From the NCBI GenBank assembly GCA_037951165.1, contig JBBDHG010000015.1, forward strand, positions 5,816,001-5,880,000: a stretch of 64,000 nt of DNA, written 5' to 3'. This DNA comes from Lophius americanus (lineage: Eukaryota; Chordata; Actinopteri; Lophiiformes; Lophiidae). Positions 58,565 through 64,000 of the stretch are shown here, in pieces (the first letter of the stretch is position 1; every line of letters begins with the position of its first letter). The position numbers and the translations under genes are program-made. The notes below the pieces were generated by a model. It was given only the letters and a program-made list of their open reading frames with translations. It ran no database searches and was not told the DNA's origin.

Positions 58565-60599
58565 GTAAATATTGTGTAGGCCTGCACATGTGTGTTTTTA
58601 ATCATGTACTTGGTGACTGACTACGTTTGGGTCTGTCTGGAGACCCCTCCTTGTCTCCCCATCATTACCACCACCACAACCTCCTGTATGCTCATCTCTC
58701 CCCTCCCCTCCTCTCCATGCGGTCCTCAGTGGAGCGGTTAATGAAAAAGACTGGACTGACACAATAGGCAGAAGGCGGGCCCGGTAAGGGGGCTCTTACG
58801 CCAGCTTGTGTTTGTGGAGAAAACTCATCACGACAAACCTCTGCTGTAGCTTCAGGCCAGCTGACTCTCTGTTTGTGTGTGTTTTAATCTCTTTTTTTGA
58901 CACAGCAGAGTGCCTTTTAAATGCGCTTGACCTCATTATAGTCCCACAGTGTCTCTGTCTACAGTGATGAAATTAGATGACATCAGATGAAGAGTAATCC
59001 GCTGCCATGTATTATGCTTTGAACGCATCCCAGCAACTGGCTTTTAGCCAGACCGTTATGATGACCATATTGATTTTCCTTTCTGTAGAACATAGGACTG
59101 ATAATGACCCTCCTGAGGGGTTACGCATTCATATTCACATTCCAAGTGGCTGTGATGTGACTAAAAAATTTAGTGCCTTTCATGAGTATCACCCAGGCTA
59201 GTCTAGGCTGGGCTAGCTGACAACCCAGTCAAAAAAAAAGCCCTTCGTCACACTGTTTGTTAGTCCTAGAGAAGGCAGGCTGCTATGTTGAATGTCAACA
59301 TAGATAAACATCCACACAGGATTAATGAGAGGAGAACGGCGAGGCTGAAAACAGTTGGGAGGGGAGAGAAGGGGGGGATGGGGGGGTGAGGGCATGGACC
59401 ATCCGCAACGCCCCATTTAACTCATGAGGATTTTGTTGAGCTCCCCATGACCCCAACTAGTGTGACCTGACCGAAAGAGGCAGCCAAGCCTACAATCCAA
59501 AAGAAGCTACAGTATGTCTTTGTGAAGGGAAAAATAGGAAACAGTGCATCGACAAAGGGCAAACGTCTGGACTAAAATAGGTTCTGTGTCTTTAACAATG
59601 TCTCTCTAAAAACCTGTCAGGAGTTTCATTAAGTTCCTCTTTGACAGAAACTCTACAGGGCTGGTTTGACTAGTAACTATTACTGAATGAATGATGAAAT
59701 GCTCAACATCAGTCCATGATGAGCCTTTTTATCTTTATTCTTTTTACTGAGACAATACTGCTCAACTGCAGATGTGTCACAGGAGACATTTTATGTTTGG
59801 CCCAAGTTGATGGCTTCCAAATGATCAATTGAAGAACCTGTAAGAAGACAATAATGCTTTAACAATAATATATGAAGATGGTTTATGTTTGACAACTTTG
59901 CATAGATGTGAAAAAGGTTCAGAGAAATGTAAAATAAAGTTCCACATTACATCGTCAACTCACCCCTAACTATCTGGAAATCTATGGCCGCCTTCAGGTG
60001 ACAAAATTATTTAAGAATACAGGTAAAAACTTACATGTGACCTGATGAATATTATTATTTCTACCGAAGAGTGGTTGTGTTGAAAGTCATGCTGGGAACC
60101 CTTGTTCTTCTTTCCATGGGGAGAGGAAGAGAGCACTCGGTCCGCAAGCCTTCTCTTGAGCCAGTGCTCAGTTTGTCCCTTCTACTTTAATGTCCAAACA
60201 TGGCAGCAGAGCATGATGGCCTCCTCTGAAGAGGATCCCTCTGGAGATATAATGTACATCAATATATATTTGACATATATTTTATCCATTTATTCAAAGT
60301 GATGCCCCTAAACCTTTAGACACTGCATCGTTACATAAGACATTTACTCTTCGTATTTCTTCTTATTACAAAACTATATCTGTTTGTAATAACTGACGAG
60401 CCCTCTTATGCATACCGTACACTCTCTGACTCTTTGAACTGGAATGAAGCCAGTGACCTTTGTCCTAACTCAGCCCACCTGTCCTGGCCCAACTCGCCAT
60501 GACCAGCGTTCAGGTGTTTACAGTCCAAACACACTGAGGCCTCCTTGAGTACGTTCCATAAATACATGTGTGGGTGTGCAGCAGCAGGTAGTGAGGGGA
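58565..60599. other. Intronic DNA, repeat-poor at 58700-59010
   Basis: Positions 58700-59010 (GGAGCGGTTAATGAAAAAGA, GACCTCATTATAGTCCCAC) are possible conserved sequence. A G-rich run (GGGGGGGATGGGGGGGTGAG) lies at about 59370-59390 and could form a G-quadruplex. No exon. Confidence 0.4.
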
Positions 60600-61129
60600 G
60601 TAGAAACCCTTGGATCCTATATCTGTCTTCTTACTCATACTGACAGCACCCTCCCCTCTGTTGCTACACTGGCGCCGGCACTTTTGGTTGAAACTCAATG
60701 AAGCATGGCTTTTAATTGATCACGTTCAGAGTTGTACGACACTATTAATTAGTGCTTACTCATCGCTTGTTTGTTTATTTTGTCCTGTTGTTCCCATCGT
60801 TAGTTGTAGACACATGGTATTGCCTCACCATCAGGTACCTGCTCCAGTCTTTTTATCCTGTTCCTTTGTCTGGCAGCTGCCTTGGCTCTGGTTCTTCAGC
60901 ACAATCAGGTGCTGTGGGCGCGCAGCTCCACAATGCTCATAAATAACACCTTGACAAAATTGTGAGCTGGAGCCAGAGCAAGGCAGTGAGAGGCAGAGAT
61001 TGAAAGTTTCCTCTGGCAGGAGAACAGGGTGGGGCTCTCGGCTAAAAGCTGGCCTTCTCAAGAAGGGCATGTTCCAATTCAAGAGAAGAAATATGAGAGC
61101 AGGCAGCGGAAGAGACTGCGACAGTATTA
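60600..61129. promoter_or_regulatory. Candidate intronic enhancer with paired ZEB-type E2-boxes
   Basis: CAGGTACCTG at 60832-60841 is a perfect palindrome formed by two overlapping CAGGTA/CAGGTR-type E2-boxes, and CAGGTG lies 65 bp on at 60906-60911. ZEB1 binds spaced pairs of such boxes through its two zinc-finger clusters (established knowledge). Nearby are TTTTAATTGATCACG (60709-60723) and ATTAATTAGTGC (60743-60754) homeodomain-type cores. The block is repeat-poor. Function as an autoregulatory element is inference. Confidence 0.4.
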
Positions 61130-61560
61130 ATGAGCATTGAAGTTTGTTTTTCCTCCTGAAGGCAAACTAAACGCCTCTCATGCAAATTTATATTAAATGG
61201 ATCTTTTTAAAGACAAGGCCACTAAGTGACTATTTAAAGAGGATCTTGAATTTGAAGGAAGGGAATGTTGTCTTTTGGTAATTAAGAGCTCCGAACAATA
61301 TTAATTGTGCTCTAAAAGCAAATGAAGAGGTCAAAAGAGAAATTACATGCACCTTTTTATTTTAAATAATCATCATCAGCAATGAGCCAGCACATAAAAT
61401 AAATTAACTCATAAATCATTTCTGAGAGGACTATTCAGAACGTAGCTTAAAATGTCTCCCTATCATATCATTCTTTTCCAAAGCAGCTGACACAAATCCT
61501 GTCTCATCAGAAGCTATCGATCAGCTCCTCAGGGCGAAGGTTAGTTTGTCATTTTCTCTT
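61130..61560. promoter_or_regulatory. Candidate conserved non-coding element with octamer and homeodomain sites
   Basis: Perfect POU octamer ATGCAAAT at 61180-61187, TAATTA at 61279-61284, TTAATT at 61301-61306, and further AT-rich homeodomain words. There are no long open frames, no microsatellites and no repeats. This composition is typical of vertebrate developmental enhancers. Conservation itself cannot be checked here. Confidence 0.45.
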
Positions 61561-61924
61561 GCCTCACCGCGAACAAAACCAGGAAGTGTGTGAGAGATTA
61601 CGGCCCAGGATGCAACCTGAAAGCCCTTTATCTCTGTGAAAACAAGAGGCTTCCTGCGGCCCTGCTCCCGTCCAGGACATCTCCCCCTCCTTCACCTCCT
61701 TGGCCCCCCGGCACCTGTGGCAGCCTATTTAAGGCTCTTCATCGGGGGCTGTGGAGACCCAAGATCAAGGCAGAAAATCATGAAAGTTAAGCTGGAGACA
61801 CGTCTATTTTTTTGGTAAACAGAAAGATTTGGCCTTGCGAGTTTGAAGTTGAGCCTGGAATTAAAGATCTTCTATTTCCGTGCACTGTTAAAATTCCAAG
61901 GTAAAACTAGGTACTGTCAAACGT
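61561..61924. other. Intronic DNA, nothing firm
   Basis: A 66-codon frame at 61590-61790 is Pro/Leu-rich and has no recognisable family. Confidence 0.4.
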
Positions 61925-61992
61925 CAAAGGTAGAGAGGGTTAGTACTTTTACTCAAGTAAAGGATCTGAATACTTTGTCCACCACTCCTTCC
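61925..61992. repeat. Teleost repeat terminus (ACTTTTACTCAAGTAAAGGATC type)
   Basis: AGTACTTTTACTCAAGTAAA then GGATCTGAATACTTTGTCCA and CCACTCC is a well-known end sequence of an abundant fish interspersed repeat. Only the end is present. Confidence 0.65.
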
Positions 61993-64000
61993 AAAGCTCA
62001 CTTGACTGTCTGGACACAGTAGGAAACACCATTCTAAAGAAAAATAGTTTTGTTTACTTGTGTCTTTGGGGAAGTTCATGACTTGAGTTCCTCTTCACTG
62101 AGCAGTTGTGAAACAGATCCCTCCTTCAAGGAGAGAATTTTTGAGTCATTTTTGATGAGTAACCAACCGATGCACATTTAATCTTGTGCCATTAACCCAA
62201 AACTTCAGCCATAGAAAACGTTCCCTTGCTCCTTTGAGTTGCTGGCACAGCTGGCATGAGGGGTTTGTCTTGACAGTAGGCTGTGTTGAATTTCAATAAC
62301 CCCCTCTATCCTCCCCCCTGGACCTATTATGCCATCAGTACTAACTGGATTCTATTCACTGCAGTGTCCTGACTTCCCAGAGGGGCCTAGACAAACAGGG
62401 GCTATTCAGTCTCTGAAAAACCTACCCCCTGTCAGCCTTGGTCTGTCCTTGTTTCAGTGCCAGGCTGCAGCGTGTCGCGCTTGCCACTGATGCCAGTAGC
62501 AGCGGGCACCATGCCACTGATTCTTCTGCCCCACACAGCACACTTATAGAGGGATTAGACCAAACAGTGATGACGGATAAATGAGTTGAGTAAGGTGTCG
62601 TTTTTCATGGCTCTGAACGTATCTGTGTTAGCTGTAGGTGTGGTTTGGTGTGATGTTGCAGGCCAAGCTTACTTCCTGTTGTTAAAGTCCATCAGGGTGA
62701 TCAGGGGTGGGGGATGCTTCCATGAGACTACCCCGTGAGAGTCACATGGTCTGGCTGCAATGCATTTTAAAGGATTTTTTGTGTCTTTCTGTGTGTGTGT
62801 GTATGTACACTTTAGTGTGTTAATTGTGGTTTGTTAGTGCATTCCTGACCTCCACCTAAATTCTGATCTATGATTGAACTGTCTGTGGTTGCTTCCTCTC
62901 CTTTTCCATGTCATTTTTTGCATCAACAGATCTCAGAGGGAAACCACACCTCTCCTTCAGCTGCATCCAGTCCTTAGTGGCTCACTTTGCTCCATCTACA
63001 TCTACAGAAATATAAATGCCCGTGTCAAAAGGTGTACCCGTCAAAGCCAACATACTCCTACATGTCCTTTATATTGTTCAGCAACATAAACAACATCAAA
63101 AATGGGGACGGTTGAGGAGGATGTGGGCTTTTAGGAACAAAACCGGCAAAAGCAGAACCCAGCACTTGGCGGGGGTCTGAGGTCATTAACTTTTTTCGCA
63201 ACATATGGAGTTTTCTTCTTCGTCATGTCGGTACCCATTTGTCGTATCTCGCTTGAGTTATGTCTAAACTTTTCCCAAAGTTTTCCAATTCTACCGCTGT
63301 GTTTCGTCATTTTTATTCTTAAATTTTCAGGAAACATGCAAAAATACAAACTAAATGAACGCACAGTATGGACTAAAGGCAATATCCAAATATTTCTTTA
63401 ACTATAAGTACAAATTAGTCTTGAAGGTATAGTGTGTCAGTAAGCATATACTGTGAGACGTAAGTTTTTGCTGGTTTCTTGTTTTCTACTTAGCAACCAC
63501 ATACGAGAGGGTCCCTTTGCACTGTTTAAAGGCTGTTTAGTGCATGCCATGTTGATTCCACGTACCTCTGTTTATATATCTAGTTTTTCCCAATTGTGTC
63601 CACCGCCATTGTAGTGGATGTGACCACAGACATCACTGTGAACTCTGGCGTCTGAACTTTAGCAAGAAGGACAGTATCCCTTAAACTGTAATGGCAATCC
63701 TGTCTACTCCACCTCTAATATTCCCCAACTTGCCAGCTGATTTAAAGCAGTGCCTTCTAATCGAATGGCTGAAAAATCTATTGAATCAGGACAGATGTCC
63801 AGCTGGGTGTGGCAGTGACACAGTGTCTAGACGGGCTGAGAGGAAAGGAGACGACACCAAGCGTGACTCGGCTCCAAAGGAATCTCACCCCTTTGCCTTC
63901 CTTGACTAATAGTCATCTTTGCTATCATGGAACAGTGTTTTAACAGAGTCGGTTCCACCTGAGCATCCATGGGTCATCTCCTTAGAAGAAGGAAGGTCAG
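61993..64000. other. Intronic DNA to the window end
   Basis: No exon recognised. A short (TG)n tract lies at about 62790-62802. Positions 63425-63660 (CTTGAAGGTATAGTGTGTCA ... CACCGCCATTGTAGTGG) may be a very diverged copy of the 34450 repeat. I see nothing else. Confidence 0.4.

Larger units (their letters stand above)
49886..64000 (+). other. zeb1: zeb1 intron 1 (5' portion, continues past the window)
   Basis: It begins with the consensus donor GTGAGT. No stretch downstream encodes the expected exon 2 peptide (the acidic region after RRNN), so the rest of the window is taken as intron. Long first introns of ZEB genes, tens to more than a hundred kilobases in mammals, are established knowledge. 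The intron has a GC-rich start (to about 50720), then AT-rich sequence with scattered repeats, then several repeat-poor motif-dense stretches listed separately. An unknown gene nested within it cannot be excluded, but I see no support for one. Confidence 0.85.

Noticed and set aside
49886..64000. zeb1 exon 2 within the window
   Set aside because: No open segment with an acceptor encodes the expected acidic peptide. The frames at 56495, 60610 and 61590 do not resemble it.

Overview
This is vertebrate, almost certainly teleost fish, genomic DNA. It has long AT-rich non-coding stretches, many microsatellites, and a mix of decayed transposons typical of fish: Tc1-like, hAT-like, an RTE/Rex3-like LINE, L2/CR1-like LINE 3' ends and tRNA-derived SINEs. 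I see no bacterial operons, no tRNA or rRNA genes and no CRISPR array. The only protein-coding segment I can support is the first coding exon of zeb1 at 49828-49885 on the + strand. ZEB1 is the zinc-finger/homeodomain E-box repressor that drives epithelial-mesenchymal transition. The exon encodes the family's invariant N-terminus and ends in a phase-1 GT splice donor.

Layout. Positions 1-49630 are the 5' intergenic flank of zeb1. Most recognisable content there is mobile-element debris. One Tc1-like family occurs at least four times (5411, 9790, 28675 and 44231). One LINE family with a FADD catalytic box in one copy occurs four times (8447, 18911, 20345 and 39430). There is an RTE-type LINE at 36150-37110, two other LINE 3' ends (42915 and 45625), several SINE fragments, a hAT remnant with a BED zinc finger (16137-17065), and minisatellites at 23136 and 29835. 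A second Tc1-like family is at 13355 and 37225. Between the repeats are repeat-poor, motif-dense stretches that may be conserved non-coding elements.

The last 1.9 kb before the gene (47770-49635) is three successive tandem arrays: AT-rich, AT-rich, then a GC-richer array with a unit of about 40 bp. A GA-rich, TATA-less proximal promoter (49636-49827) and exon 1 follow. From 49886 to the end is zeb1 intron 1. It starts with a GC-rich block containing a TATA-like motif and continues with repeat-poor stretches that are the best enhancer candidates (53880-54220, 56200-57140, 60600-61560). One of these carries a palindromic pair of ZEB-type E2-boxes. Exon 2 is not in the window.

The window is best read as the regulatory landscape around the 5' end of a developmental transcription-factor gene. 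I found no undescribed multi-gene system. The main leads are the stacked tandem arrays abutting the promoter, the possible downstream promoter, the possible ZEB autoregulatory element, and a nested transposon.
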